This document shows, in pieces, positions 22,351 to 31,761 of a DNA stretch of 64,000 nt. Source of the DNA: Balanoglossus misakiensis (Eukaryota > Hemichordata); contig CM082597.2 of the NCBI GenBank assembly GCA_040954595.2, forward strand, positions 8,308,001 to 8,372,000, written 5' to 3'. The notes beneath the pieces were generated by a model. It was not told the DNA's origin. It saw nothing but the letters and a program-made list of their open reading frames with translations, and did no database searches. A program made the translations under genes and the position numbers. Numbering within the stretch: position 1 is the stretch's first letter; the number at the start of each line of letters is the position of its first letter.

Positions 22351-22603
22351 TTTTGTAGTAGAAAACAGACATAGATATGACTAAGCTCCTGACCAGTAAC
22401 CTTAAATTGTTTGAGGTATGTACGAGGTCAGATCTACATAGTCGACATCCAACACATTCTCAAAAAAGTGAAGTCTGCTCCAAGGGTTTGCATCAAGCAA
22501 TCAGTTGCACCTTTTGTTTAATACACAGAAATAACTGAACTGTGAAGAATTTGACCAATCAGAAATCTTGTTAGATCTGTGCTACTGCATCCTGTGTTCT
22601 TAC

Positions 22604-22798
22604 CTGACAAGTACAGCTCTGACATGGACCATTCCTCTTAAACCACGTCTGTCCAAATGGATAGATGATTCCGGAAGCATCTACACATCCCGGAGGTTGG
22701 TTGCACGTCGGGCAGCATTGTCCGGGCAGGAATGTCTGAAACTCGATTGCACAGGGAAGTTCTGGACACAGTACAGGTTCACATCCTATTTGTCCATC
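22604..22798 (-). CDS. VWC exon (second half of one module, first half of next)
   Basis: A 195-bp exon, phase 0-0, acceptor ATTACAG and donor GTAAGAAC. It begins DGQIGCEPVLCPELPC, has PGQCCPTCNQPPGCVD in the middle, and ends RNGPCQSCTCQ. The CCPxC block closes one VWC module, and C-x2-C-x-C marks the middle of the next. It is intact and matches 56458-56652. Confidence 0.85.
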
Positions 22799-23316
22799 CT
22801 GTAATTAAACAATTGCAGATTGCTACTGATGCAATAAGGACAACATAAATAATTCTTCGTTTTGCGTCTTTCCATAAGGTACTATACTTATGCCCAGTTG
22901 CACAATGATCACTTCACAGATGATGCTGAAATCATTGCAGACACATGCATGGACGGAAGGACAGAAAAATTGATTTACTCTTTAAGTTTCCGCATTCCAA
23001 AGCATGAACTAACGACACAATTAAATTTTGGAAGTCAACTGCTGTGGCTGAAATACATTAATATCAGATGGAACTACAGACTGAAGTAAAAATCATAATG
23101 ACTATACAACTGCCATTGAAGAATGCAATAAGGCCAACATAAATAAATTCTTTGTTTTGCGTCTATTCATAAGGTACTATACTAATGCCAATTTGCACAA
23201 TGATCACTTCACAGATGATATTGAAATCATTGTGGACATACATGTGCATGGATGGAAGGACAGACAGACCTCTATAGGGGGAACTGGGTTGAGAGGGTGA
23301 ATAGACATGTACTTAC

Positions 23317-23402
23317 TGAACACCAACAAATTGTACAGTTCTGATTGGCTGGTTTTAACGTCTCACCACTTTGAAATTCATTACCATCAAAGAAACAACT
23401 TG
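23317..23402 (-). CDS. VWC first-half exon
   Basis: An 86-bp exon, acceptor TTCCCAG and donor GTAAGTAC, reading SCFFDGNEFQSGETLKPANQ and then CTICWCS. Phase 1 in and 0 out fits its neighbours. The counterpart at 57136-57219 has lost its donor to a 37-bp deletion. Confidence 0.85.
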
Positions 23403-23514
23403 CTGGGAATATACAATAAAAAAGATAATATTGCAACATAATCAGCAAATGACAGACATAATGGTTAGAAATACTGTATAGTACCAAATTGAACTCCAAT
23501 GTACATTGATCACA

Positions 23515-23707
23515 TACTGTAAAACACTTTATTTTCGCGAGCAAAAAATTTTCGCCAAAATAGTGTGAAAATAAAATGTTGCATAATTTTTTTAAGATAA
23601 CGATGCAGTGAATGAAATAAGAGAACGTGAAAATTAATACTCGCGAAACAGTGGCCTCTCTCGATATTGCAAAAATTTCAACTTTCGAAAATTAAGTGTT
23701 TTACAGT
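23515..23707. mobile_element. Palindromic MITE (family P)
   Basis: Begins TACTGTAAAACACTTTATTT and ends GTGTTTTACAGT, inverted relative to the chimeric copy. It has an orthologous copy at 57332-57525 in the duplicate, so it predates the duplication. Confidence 0.9.
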
Positions 23708-23818
23708 TGTAATGCCATGTTTGGTCAACCAATTCAAAATCTCTACATTATTTTTTTCTTCTTCCAATTGCAAAGTAACAACAACATACAGTATGATATT
23801 TTATGTTTTACTATTCAC

Positions 23819-25047
23819 CAATCTGATTGAAATCAGATGTAGGGAACAGCGACTTGGTTTTTCTTATGCTGTCGCCTCACACTACATCTGACCAACTCTC
23901 AATGGAGATCCCGCTGAACTCTACGAGATTTACTGGGAATATAAACCAATTAGAAGGCGCCTTATAGAAATGGATAGGCAACCCACAATCACATGACCTG
24001 CCTTTGCGGTTGTTACCATGGAGCTACCACAGACATATATCCCGGGCGCGAGAGTCGAATCAGCGTGGGGAATGGTTTCGAGCCAGTTCAGCGTGACGAC
24101 TGAACCTCTATATTCCACCGGTCAACGAAATGTATAAGACGTGGCAACAAGTCGCAGTAAAATTGTTAGAGAATCGATTACATTTGTGTAAGGCCGTCCC
24201 AGAGAGAGATTCTGTCGCCACGATCGTTTGTATACACCAGAGTGTACCGACCGACTGCATAGTGCACTGACTTGACTAGCTGTGCATGCAGGTCTGTGTG
24301 TTCCCGGCGTTACACAGACATTAGAATAAGTTAATCGCATCATATTTGGGGTCAGTTGAAGTAGACAGGGAAAGGATTTTGCACAGATTTCGACAGAAAA
24401 AGCTGCGGTCGGGCGTCCGGGTCCAGACCGCAGACGCACCAGTTTTGTCTATGGGGCCTTATGCAGGGCTGTGGTGCGTCGGGAACACACAGACCTGAAC
24501 GCGGAGCTATGACTTGACATTCCTTAGCCGAAGTTAGCGTTCTTTTTAAAAATCTGTCACATAAATTGTTTTGGGATACATGGCAGTGAAATTTGGTTTA
24601 TTTTTTATTAACATTTACATGAAGTACGTCATTTTCCCCGACTGGCAGCATGACTACGAGGGCAAACATGACGACTTGTTAGGAGAGTTTATAAATGATC
24701 CACGACAGTTCATCATGTGTATATGGCTACAGCTCGACGTTGCACTGCTCTGCGAAAACCATTCGCATATGATGACGCCAAACAAAGAAAGATATCATGG
24801 GATTACATGTAATTGTTCACAAGAGAAAGCCAATCTGTCGTATTCTGTGCGATACTCGAAGTCAACAACAAAATTTCTCCCATCTCCCAGTGCAATTCTT
24901 TAGTCGGCATAACAGTCAATCTGATTGGCCGGGTCGGAATGCGCGATTTCAGCGGGATCTCCATTGAGAGTTGGTGAGATGTAGTGTGAGGCGACAGCAT
25001 AAAAAAAACCAAGTCGCCGTTCCCTACATCTGATTTTAATCAGATTG
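23819..25047. mobile_element. 1.2-kb foldback DNA transposon with 9-bp target duplication
   Basis: Inverted ends of about 100 bp start CAATCTGATT at 23819 and finish AATCAGATTG at 25047. The flanks are ACTATTCAC (23810-23818) and ACTCTTCAC (25048-25056), a 9-bp duplication with one change. Nine bases suggests a MULE-like mover acting in trans. No transposase frame is present. The inside has a second inverted pair near 24291-24312 and 24475-24498. Confidence 0.75.
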
Positions 25048-25135
25048 ACTCTTCACTACATATCATTAGACCAATCAATAGATTTCTGTCACCTTACATA
25101 TCTCTTCCAGTAACTGCAGGAGAATCTATTGTAGT

Positions 25136-25462
25136 AAAGCCTCTAGAGCTGCCACCTTTGCATTATTTTCATGATTTTATTTTCCAGCTTAGATTGGTTT
25201 ATCTAAATAAGTTTACTGATTGGTATACATGAACACTTTATCGATGCCCGATTGTGGCTGTATGTAGCGATTCGAAAACATATACATGAACATCCATACA
25301 AACAGTACGCAGCAATCGTGGTATGCGTCACCAAGAGAAGACATACTGATGCAAATACAAGTTACATAGCTTAATGGTGAGAATTTTAAAGGATAGGGAA
25401 AAGGTTTGAAGTATTTTATTGTGGAAAAAAATGTGTGAAATTTGGCAGCTCTAGAGGCTTTA
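25136..25462. mobile_element. MITE with AAAGCCTCTAGAGCTGCCA ends
   Basis: The two ends are inverted copies (AAGCCTCTAGAGCTGCCA and TGGCAGCTCTAGAGGCTT) next to TAA/TTAA. Relatives begin at 38347 and 63211. An internal piece of about 100 bp (about 25229-25322) also occurs alone at 57539-57622 in the duplicate. Confidence 0.65.
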
Positions 25463-25542
25463 AATGGTATGGTAAGATCCACATACTGAGAATGCGGAAG
25501 AAACAAAAAATTTTCTATTTTCGTTTCTGTTAGTAAATACTT

Positions 25543-25671
25543 ACCTTTGATCCAACCTATAGCCTAATATATCTCGCCCTCTAACGACCGCTGAGATAAA
25601 AAACTTTCCCCTGATTACGTCATACTCACCGAGTACATATACCACCTGTCCAGCCGTGAATATTCAGTATT
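25543..25671. repeat. DIRS inverted terminal repeat (3' side)
   Basis: Runs from CCTTTGATCCAACCTATAGC to the GAATATTCAGTATT block. It is the reverse complement of 30999-31127 with about one mismatch. Confidence 0.9.
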
Positions 25672-25795
25672 GCTCAGCACGAGAAATAACTGCTCAGGCC
25701 GAAACTATGCTGCCCGTGCACTGAGGACCCATCCAAAATTTATGAATAATGGAAAAACAGTCACAGGTCAAGTGTGGGGAGGCGGGTGGGTATCT

Positions 25796-25894
25796 GGTTG
25801 GATCAAAGGTAAGTATTTACTAACAGAAACGAAAATAGAAAATTTTTTGTTTCTATGGCATAAATACCATACCTTTGATCCAACCTATAGCCTA
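25796..25894. repeat. DIRS internal complementary region
   Basis: The first half (GGTTGGATCAAAGGTAAGTA onwards) is complementary to the 25.5-kb end. The second half (TTTCTATGGCATAAATACCA onwards) is complementary to the 31.1-kb end. They overlap in TTTCT, the complement of the AGAAA at both tips. It thus spells the joined ends, as needed to template circle formation in the DIRS model. Confidence 0.9.
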
Positions 25895-25967
25895 CAGAGT
25901 CCCAAGGAACAACTGGCGGTGGGACTTGAACCGAAAAAACAAAATTCCAACAGAAAGAACCAGGCTA

Positions 25968-28874
25968 TTACTTACTGTGAGCTGCCCTTTGAGCTACACA
26001 GATAGGACCCAAAGAAAATAAGCCATCTGATTCCGCTGCCATATCTCGCAGATAAGCAGAGGAAAAAGTAGTCTGTGATCTCCACTGGACTGCAGACAAT
26101 AAATCAGCCATGGAAGTCCCTGAAAAAAGTGACCATGAAGCAGCAAGAGCTCTGACTTCATGAGCTGACACCTTAGCCCAGCTAATTGCTTCTTCTGAAG
26201 GGCTAGAATAAGCAAACTTAATAGTCTCGACGATCCATCTGGAAATAGTCGACTGTGAAATAGACATACTGGGTGTAACCCTAATGGAGATAAACAGCCT
26301 TGTCTGCTCTCCCCTCCTGTCTTTTGTTCTCTGCAAATAATATTTCAGTGCTCTGATAGGACAGAGCAACCTATCCTCTGAACGCTGACCGACTAACTTC
26401 GTCAGTTTCGGAATAACCAGAGGCGATTGTGGCAGATCCGCAATCCGATTCTTTGCCAAGAAAGCTGGGTCAGTAAGCAAAGTGACACTGTCTGCTGACC
26501 AACGAATATGAGCTGAAGCCATAGACAGGGCATGAAGCTCACTACGGCGACCTGCCGTAGCTAATGCCAAAAGAAAAACAGTCTTGTACGTCAAGAACTT
26601 CATCTCTGCTGTCTGCAAAGGTTCAAATGGAGCTCCTAATAAAGCATGTAGAACCAAAGATAAACTCCACTGGGGAACCAGTGACTTTACAACTGGTCGC
26701 GCCAAAGAGAAATTATTAATCAAAGCAGAAATAGACTCGTCCAGAGTAGTAACTTCCTCACCCAACAATCGAAGTGTGTTACCTATAGCTGAACGGTACG
26801 CCTTAATAGTACTCACTGCTGTCTTTTTCTCCTTAAACAAGTAGAGGAAAAATTCTGCTAGCTGAGGAGGCGTGGGTCTGAGAAAATCAATCGACCTTTT
26901 CTCACACCAATGACGAAAGGAACACCACTTTGAATCATATGCTGCCGTGGTGGATGCTCGTCGGTGTTGTGCGATGCGCGAGGCAGCTTCTGCAGAAAAG
27001 CCTCTTGCCTGCAAACTGAGCTTGATAGTCTCCAAGCGTGGAGGTGAAGGTGTTGTGCTACCGGAGGCAGCCGAACAGTCTCCTCGATGCAATTGTGTGG
27101 TAATGTCAGTGGACAGTCCACCAGTAACTGGAGTAGTCTTGGAAACCAAGGACGTGTTGGCCACAGTGGTGCAACTAGAATTACTTCGCATTCTTCGTGT
27201 GCTACCTTGGAAATTACGCTGGAGATCAACGGTAGTGGGGGAAATGCATATGCCAACATTCCCTTCCAGCTGATTGACAGAGCGTCGCATGCTAGTGCTT
27301 GTGGTTCCGACCTTAGTGACGCGTAAATCGGGAACTTGCGATTCTTGGCTGTCGCAAATAGGTCTACGTGGGGCCTGTCCCAAATCAGACAAATCTGCTC
27401 TACTAGCGGTTGCCGTAGAGCGCACTCTAGTGGATAGAACTTGTCCCGTGATAGAGCATCTGCCAGAATGTTGCTTGTGCCCTGAACGTGGAGTGCTTTC
27501 AGCGTGATGCTGTTCGCCTGGCACCAATTCAGCATGTCCCATACCAGATAACACAGGCTGGGTGATCTGGTGCCGCCCTGGTGATTTATAAATGCGACTA
27601 CTGTGGTGTTGTCTGACCTGATCAGAATCACCTTGCCGCAAATGTCTTGGTGAAAGTGGAGAAGTGCCAACTGAACTGCCTTCATTTCCAACCAATTTAT
27701 GTGCCGCACTGACTGGTCGACTGACCATATCCCTGAGATTGTCCTGTCTCCCAAGTGTGCACCCCATCCTTGGAGAGATGCGTCCACAAACAGTGACACC
27801 GTCGCCAACGGGGATACTAGGGGATTTCCCTCGAGAGTATTCCCCCTGTCTAGCCACCATTGCAGGTGTGAAACTAGAGGTGGCTTTACCTGAATAAGGT
27901 CTGTCAACTGTCCGGATACCGGCCTCCAATGGGCCAACAGAAACAGTTGAATTGGCCTCATATGTAGTCTGCCTAAAGGTATTGCCTCGGCTAGAAAGTT
28001 CATGCGACCCAGGATGCTGAGCAATGTGCGTGCTTGGACCATGGACTCTGAACTGATCCGATGCACTTGTTGTTCTAATTTCAACAGGTTTTCCTCCGTA
28101 GGGAAAACTAAACCCTTGGACAGATCCATGACCATGCCAATGAACTGGATCCTCTGTGAGGGGATTAGACAAGACTTGTCTGTGCTCGGAATGAACCCCA
28201 CACGAACGGTCTCCCGTAGTGTGGTTTGTGTGTCTGCCAGTGTCAACTGGAAACTGGAATTGTGTAGCAACCAGTCGTCCAGGTATGGATTGGCTTGTAC
28301 TGCTCGGGAATGAAGGAAAGCCATCAACGCCCCTACTACCCGTGTAAAAATAGCCGGGGCAGTGGCCAAACCGAACGGAAGAGCCACAAACTGGAACAGT
28401 TTGCTCCCTATCGCAAAGCGAAAGTACCTCTGGAAGTGAGCATGGATAGGAATGTGGAAATAAGCGTCCTGCAAATCTATCGTCGTTGCCCAATCTCCCG
28501 TGGAGAGAGCCTGACGAATAGTTCGAGTGGTCTCCATACGGAAAGACTCGATTATAATGTACTGATTGAGCACGCTCAGGTCCAAAATGGGTCTCCATCC
28601 CTGTGATTTCTTTGGAATAAGGAAAACACGACTGAAAAAACCTGTATCCTGAACTGGTAAAGGGACCTTTTGAATGGCCCCTTTTTCCAACAGCCCCTGT
28701 ATGGCCCTCCACATAGGAGGGGAAGGGTGTGATACCAAATGACTTGGAGGATACAACGAAAGGGGTGGAGACGTCCTGAAGAACAGACGAACCCCTTCCG
28801 AGACTAAAGAGAGGACTGTTTGGTCGTCTGTAATCTTCTGCCATTCCTGGGCAAAATGTTTCAGACGACCCCAA
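25968..28874 (-). CDS. DIRS tyrosine recombinase
   Basis: The open frame is 968 residues, but the recombinase occupies about the last 370. A core-binding segment (RRASTTAAYDSKWCSF) is followed by the catalytic domain with GRRSELHAL (Arg 776/777), SAHEVRALAASW (His 905, Arg 908), VQWRSQTTF (Trp 931) and SSAYLRDM (nucleophile Tyr 941). This is the R-H-R-W-Y set of DIRS recombinases, which insert a DNA circle without an integrase. The first 600 residues overlap the RT frame and are probably open because of its codon bias. The real start is likely near 27.1 kb or follows a frameshift or splice. Confidence 0.85.
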   Translation of the reverse strand: MGSSETFCPGMAEDYRRPNSPLFSLGRGSSVLQDVSTPFVVSSKSFGITPFPSYVEGHTGAVGKRGHSKGPFTSSGYRFFQSCFPYSKEITGMETHFGPERAQSVHYNRVFPYGDHSNYSSGSLHGRLGNDDRFAGRLFPHSYPCSLPEVLSLCDREQTVPVCGSSVRFGHCPGYFYTGSRGVDGFPSFPSSTSQSIPGRLVATQFQFPVDTGRHTNHTTGDRSCGVHSEHRQVLSNPLTEDPVHWHGHGSVQGFSFPYGGKPVEIRTTSASDQFRVHGPSTHIAQHPGSHELSSRGNTFRQTTYEANSTVSVGPLEAGIRTVDRPYSGKATSSFTPAMVARQGEYSRGKSPSIPVGDGVTVCGRISPRMGCTLGRQDNLRDMVSRPVSAAHKLVGNEGSSVGTSPLSPRHLRQGDSDQVRQHHSSRIYKSPGRHQITQPVLSGMGHAELVPGEQHHAESTPRSGHKQHSGRCSITGQVLSTRVRSTATASRADLSDLGQAPRRPICDSQESQVPDLRVTKVGTTSTSMRRSVNQLEGNVGICISPTTVDLQRNFQGSTRRMRSNSSCTTVANTSLVSKTTPVTGGLSTDITTQLHRGDCSAASGSTTPSPPRLETIKLSLQARGFSAEAASRIAQHRRASTTAAYDSKWCSFRHWCEKRSIDFLRPTPPQLAEFFLYLFKEKKTAVSTIKAYRSAIGNTLRLLGEEVTTLDESISALINNFSLARPVVKSLVPQWSLSLVLHALLGAPFEPLQTAEMKFLTYKTVFLLALATAGRRSELHALSMASAHIRWSADSVTLLTDPAFLAKNRIADLPQSPLVIPKLTKLVGQRSEDRLLCPIRALKYYLQRTKDRRGEQTRLFISIRVTPSMSISQSTISRWIVETIKFAYSSPSEEAISWAKVSAHEVRALAASWSLFSGTSMADLLSAVQWRSQTTFSSAYLRDMAAESDGLFSLGPICVAQRAAHSK

Positions 28875-29041
28875 ACTGCTACTTGTGGCAATGGTGTCTG
28901 GGGCATAGTCACAGATTGTGACCCCCCTTTGTCCTGACTTGTGTAGTCACTTGTGCTGGCTGCTAGCCCCTTTGGGGGGCTTAGCCTGCTGACGAAAGGG
29001 CTGACCCTTCCTTTGCTTATTAAATGGTCTCTTCCTAGCAA
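26858..29041 (-). CDS. DIRS reverse transcriptase-RNase H polyprotein
   Basis: 727 residues. RT motifs are FLIPKKSQGWRPILDLSVLN (about 140-159), IDLQDAYFHIPI, ALPFGLATAP and the catalytic YLDD (253-256). RNase H follows with SLFVDAS (Asp 420), WLEMKAVQLAL (Glu 452), IRSDNTT (Asp 477) and NILADALSR (Asp 528). The tail after about residue 540 resembles the region preceding the recombinase in DIRS elements. The start overlaps the end of the Gag-like frame by 95 bp, so translation may couple or shift. No stops or missing catalytic residues. Confidence 0.9.
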   Translation of the reverse strand: MLGRDHLISKGRVSPFVSRLSPPKGLAASTSDYTSQDKGGSQSVTMPQTPLPQVAVWGRLKHFAQEWQKITDDQTVLSLVSEGVRLFFRTSPPLSLYPPSHLVSHPSPPMWRAIQGLLEKGAIQKVPLPVQDTGFFSRVFLIPKKSQGWRPILDLSVLNQYIIIESFRMETTRTIRQALSTGDWATTIDLQDAYFHIPIHAHFQRYFRFAIGSKLFQFVALPFGLATAPAIFTRVVGALMAFLHSRAVQANPYLDDWLLHNSSFQLTLADTQTTLRETVRVGFIPSTDKSCLIPSQRIQFIGMVMDLSKGLVFPTEENLLKLEQQVHRISSESMVQARTLLSILGRMNFLAEAIPLGRLHMRPIQLFLLAHWRPVSGQLTDLIQVKPPLVSHLQWWLDRGNTLEGNPLVSPLATVSLFVDASLQGWGAHLGDRTISGIWSVDQSVRHINWLEMKAVQLALLHFHQDICGKVILIRSDNTTVVAFINHQGGTRSPSLCYLVWDMLNWCQANSITLKALHVQGTSNILADALSRDKFYPLECALRQPLVEQICLIWDRPHVDLFATAKNRKFPIYASLRSEPQALACDALSISWKGMLAYAFPPLPLISSVISKVAHEECEVILVAPLWPTRPWFPRLLQLLVDCPLTLPHNCIEETVRLPPVAQHLHLHAWRLSSSVCRQEAFLQKLPRASHNTDEHPPRQHMIQSGVPFVIGVRKGRLIFSDPRLLS

Positions 29042-30836
29042 ACTTCCGTTTGCTGGTGACCTTTGACACAGAAACAGAAGACTGAGCTTGTGCTACTGCT
29101 AACTGTTCAACCGCCAACTTCTGTTTAAGCAACTCCTCATTTGTTCTAAGAACAGCATCAAATTGCCCATTAAAAACCAATGGACCTGACCATGGGAGAA
29201 GACGGGCAGTACGAGCTGCCTCCCTTTCCAAAGGAAGATGACTGATGAGATGGTCACGCGTCATCAACACTTGAGACGCTGCCATACGGGAATTCAATTC
29301 TGCTTGATAAACCACAGCCTTAGCGGCTTCAGTTAACAACAGTCTGGCATGCTGCCAATTTTCTGCTAACTGAGGAGTAGATTCACCCTCCTGCATGGGT
29401 TTAAGCTCTCTGCTTAAAGCTGAGAGTAACAGAAAAGTGCAATTAGAGATCCTTGCGGAAAGACGAGTAGTTGCCTCTAAGCGGGCAAAATCCTCAGCCC
29501 TAATCACATAATTCCTCAAAACCTCTTTATTTCTTACCAACTGCTTTGCGGATTCATCAACCGCTGGTGCAGAGTGGTAGAATGGTCCACGTGTAAGATC
29601 AAACACGCGACTACCCTGAGGTCTAGACACTAATGGGAAAACATGACTTGGCATCCCTTGAGGGTAACAACGAGGTTTCTTGTTAGCAGTGTAACAAAAG
29701 TCCCTGGTGCCTTTAATCTCGGCATGTACCGTGTCTATCAGAGACGACAGACGAGGAATAAAAGGTAGCTTTCGGTGTACCGGATCAGCTGCCTTACCCA
29801 ACACATGCTCAAAAGAAGCCGTCAGCTGTTCCGCCGACACTTCAGCAGTGGGTGGGGGACATTCCTCAGGGGGTACAGTATTATACACTAGCATAACCGC
29901 GTCAGCCCATTGACTGGCGCGACTAGTTTCCTCTTGATCGGACAAATTGTCTTCGTCCTCATCCTGCCCCTCTGACTCTGATTGTGAAACATCGAAGGAG
30001 GAAATAGGAGGGGCAGGGACAGTGTGACCACTGTGCACAGGATTTTGGCCCGACACAGAGACCCGATTAGCTTGAGCAGGCATACCCCAGCTTGTGGACT
30101 GAAGTGGTGCCGCTAAATTAGAGGGAGGACAAGTCCATGGGAAACCCCACGACTGTTGGAAGCCAGGAGGGGGAAAATTCCCACCAGCCTGAGCGACTCC
30201 CGAAGCTAATTGGTCTGGTACACACATAGGGGGTGGGCCGTGAAGCCCTCCCCACACACTACCGGCACTACCTATGGACGTCGAAGGCACTGGATTAGCC
30301 AAGACGGAGGTAGGAACCGTATGAAAATACCTAGAAGACATACCTGCATAATTCGGCCAAACACCTGACTGAACAGTTTGCGCCGATGAAACACCTCCCA
30401 AATGAGATGGACCCGGAACTGCTGCATCCAAAAGGGAAGAAAACGGCAAAACAGGAGTTTCTGCAACCGTCCTAGTAGCTGATGAATCCAACTTGGATCG
30501 CTTCGAAACGAGCGAAGCCCTAGCAGAAGCATGGCCGCCCTCTTGGGACGACCCCCTAGCTAACTCAGAAAAAACATCAGGCTCTTCAGAGTGCGCTGAA
30601 TGGAATTCTTGACCCGGAATAGGCAGTTGAGAGTCTTCTATTTCCGAAGGAGTACGAGAAGACGACCGCGACGCGGTGTCAGAAACTCTCTCCGTCATGG
30701 TTCCAGTGAAAACACGAAAAATGCACGGGCAAAAATGGCTTCTGAAGGCTATATGAAAAGACAATACCGCAGAAGCCCTACACACTGACCCGTACACGTG
30801 TGGGAAAATCCGAAAAACAAACTTTGCAAGTGCCAA
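28947..30836 (-). CDS. DIRS Gag-like protein
   Basis: 629 residues, first frame of the element. The N-terminal half is Ser/Pro/Gly-rich and probably disordered, with an acidic run (SEGQDEDEDNLSDQEE) at about 285-300. The C-terminal half is helical and ends in a basic tail (KRKFARKRPFNKQRKG). DIRS Gag proteins are poorly conserved, so the call rests on position and composition. No zinc knuckle is seen. The first methionine at 30836 may be preceded by the true start; a second Met lies near residue 47 (MTERVSDTASRSS). Confidence 0.7.
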   Translation of the reverse strand: MALAKFVFRIFPHVYGSVCRASAVLSFHIAFRSHFCPCIFRVFTGTMTERVSDTASRSSSRTPSEIEDSQLPIPGQEFHSAHSEEPDVFSELARGSSQEGGHASARASLVSKRSKLDSSATRTVAETPVLPFSSLLDAAVPGPSHLGGVSSAQTVQSGVWPNYAGMSSRYFHTVPTSVLANPVPSTSIGSAGSVWGGLHGPPPMCVPDQLASGVAQAGGNFPPPGFQQSWGFPWTCPPSNLAAPLQSTSWGMPAQANRVSVSGQNPVHSGHTVPAPPISSFDVSQSESEGQDEDEDNLSDQEETSRASQWADAVMLVYNTVPPEECPPPTAEVSAEQLTASFEHVLGKAADPVHRKLPFIPRLSSLIDTVHAEIKGTRDFCYTANKKPRCYPQGMPSHVFPLVSRPQGSRVFDLTRGPFYHSAPAVDESAKQLVRNKEVLRNYVIRAEDFARLEATTRLSARISNCTFLLLSALSRELKPMQEGESTPQLAENWQHARLLLTEAAKAVVYQAELNSRMAASQVLMTRDHLISHLPLEREAARTARLLPWSGPLVFNGQFDAVLRTNEELLKQKLAVEQLAVAQAQSSVSVSKVTSKRKFARKRPFNKQRKGQPFRQQAKPPKGASSQHK

Positions 30837-30998
30837 AATAACACTAGCAAGCAGTTTAGAAAATAAGTCGTTACTTATCTACTTCCCCAATCGAAAAACC
30901 TCAGGCGAAAAGCAGCAATGGTCGAAGGGCTGAGCACTTCTTGACAAAAATCCAACACCTCAAGAGAGAAGATGTCCGCTGTCTCAAGCTGAGATAAT

Positions 30999-31127
30999 AA
31001 TACTGAATATTCACGGCTGGACAGGTGGTATATATACTCGGTGAGTATGACGTAATCAGGGGAAAGTTTTTTATCTCAGCGGTCGTTAGAGGGCGAGATA
31101 TATTAGGCTATAGGTTGGATCAAAGGT
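30999..31127. repeat. DIRS inverted terminal repeat (5' side)
   Basis: Pairs with 25543-25671. Beyond it the two tips differ, and each is represented in the internal complementary region. Confidence 0.9.
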
Positions 31128-31208
31128 ATGGTATTTATGCCATAGAAATGGTTCTCAATATTTCCCTGAAGTTCGGAAAGACTAATCAAGAGAAAATTTC
31201 AAAGTCAC

Positions 31209-31264
31209 CTTTACAGACCGGACAGCATGGTCCCTGAATGGGATTTGCACACGTCACCAAAGGA
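31209..31264 (-). pseudogene. VWC second-half exon with a phase mismatch
   Basis: Acceptor CTGTTCCAG, donor GTGACT, 56 bp. It encodes PLVTCANPIQGPCCPVCK, the close of a VWC module. The preceding exon ends in phase 0 but this frame needs phase 2, so joining them shifts the reading frame and quickly meets a stop. Two bases seem to have been lost at its 5' edge. The exon lies only 60 bp from the DIRS insertion. Confidence 0.6.
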
Positions 31265-31678
31265 CTGGAACAGAAAAAAATACAGATCATATAAAGGGGA
31301 TGCTTCAACATAACTTGTCAGTCAACTAAAATAATAAGCCAAACGTTACAGATAGTAGACCTTTGATACAAAAATAAAATCTAAATATGAGACTAGAGCC
31401 GTAATTGATGAATTTAGTACCACATGAAATCAAGACATACTAGACATTGTGCCAAAAAAACAGCACAGCCGAACAGGGTAGCAGCCATGGTGACCTTTGT
31501 GGAACTGTTCACCAAATGGTAATGAATTCAACACAGTTTGATCACTTCATGGGGATTCTCTTTCTGACCAGAGGAACAGTGACATGTGATCAGAAATTGA
31601 CCAATCAGAATGCAATATTAAGTATAAATGTATCTCATGTGATCAGAAATTGACCAATGCAGTCTGTCTGGTACTTAC

Positions 31679-31761
31679 CAAACATTGACATTGTGAACAT
31701 GTGTTGTTCGGATCAGTAAATATTTCACCGTCATTTGAAATATAACCATTGTATAAACATT
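31679..31761 (-). CDS. VWC first-half exon
   Basis: An 83-bp exon, acceptor TTCAACAG and donor GTAAGTAC, reading ECLYNGYISNDGEIFTDPNN and then CSQCQCL. Phase 1 in and 0 out. It is not present in the upper duplicate, where this stretch is deleted. Confidence 0.8.

Larger units (their letters stand above)
25499..31148 (-). mobile_element. Complete DIRS-type tyrosine-recombinase retrotransposon
   Basis: The minus-strand element has three open frames (Gag-like, RT-RNase H, tyrosine recombinase), inverted terminal repeats of 129 bp and an internal complementary region. Both ends finish in AGAAA (25499-25503 and 31144-31148), and there is no target duplication, as expected for recombinase-mediated insertion of a circular intermediate (DIRS family knowledge). 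All frames are open, so it may be recent and active. It lies in a VWC intron, in the same orientation as the host exons. Confidence 0.93.

Noticed and set aside
25920-26003. tRNA-like A box (TAGCTCAAAGGGCAG) and B box (GGTTCAAGTCCC) on the minus strand at the DIRS recombinase end
   Set aside because: The spacing is about 50 bases from the end of the A box to the B box, no acceptor stem pairs, and the A box codes the recombinase C-terminus. Chance or a decayed tRNA-derived piece.
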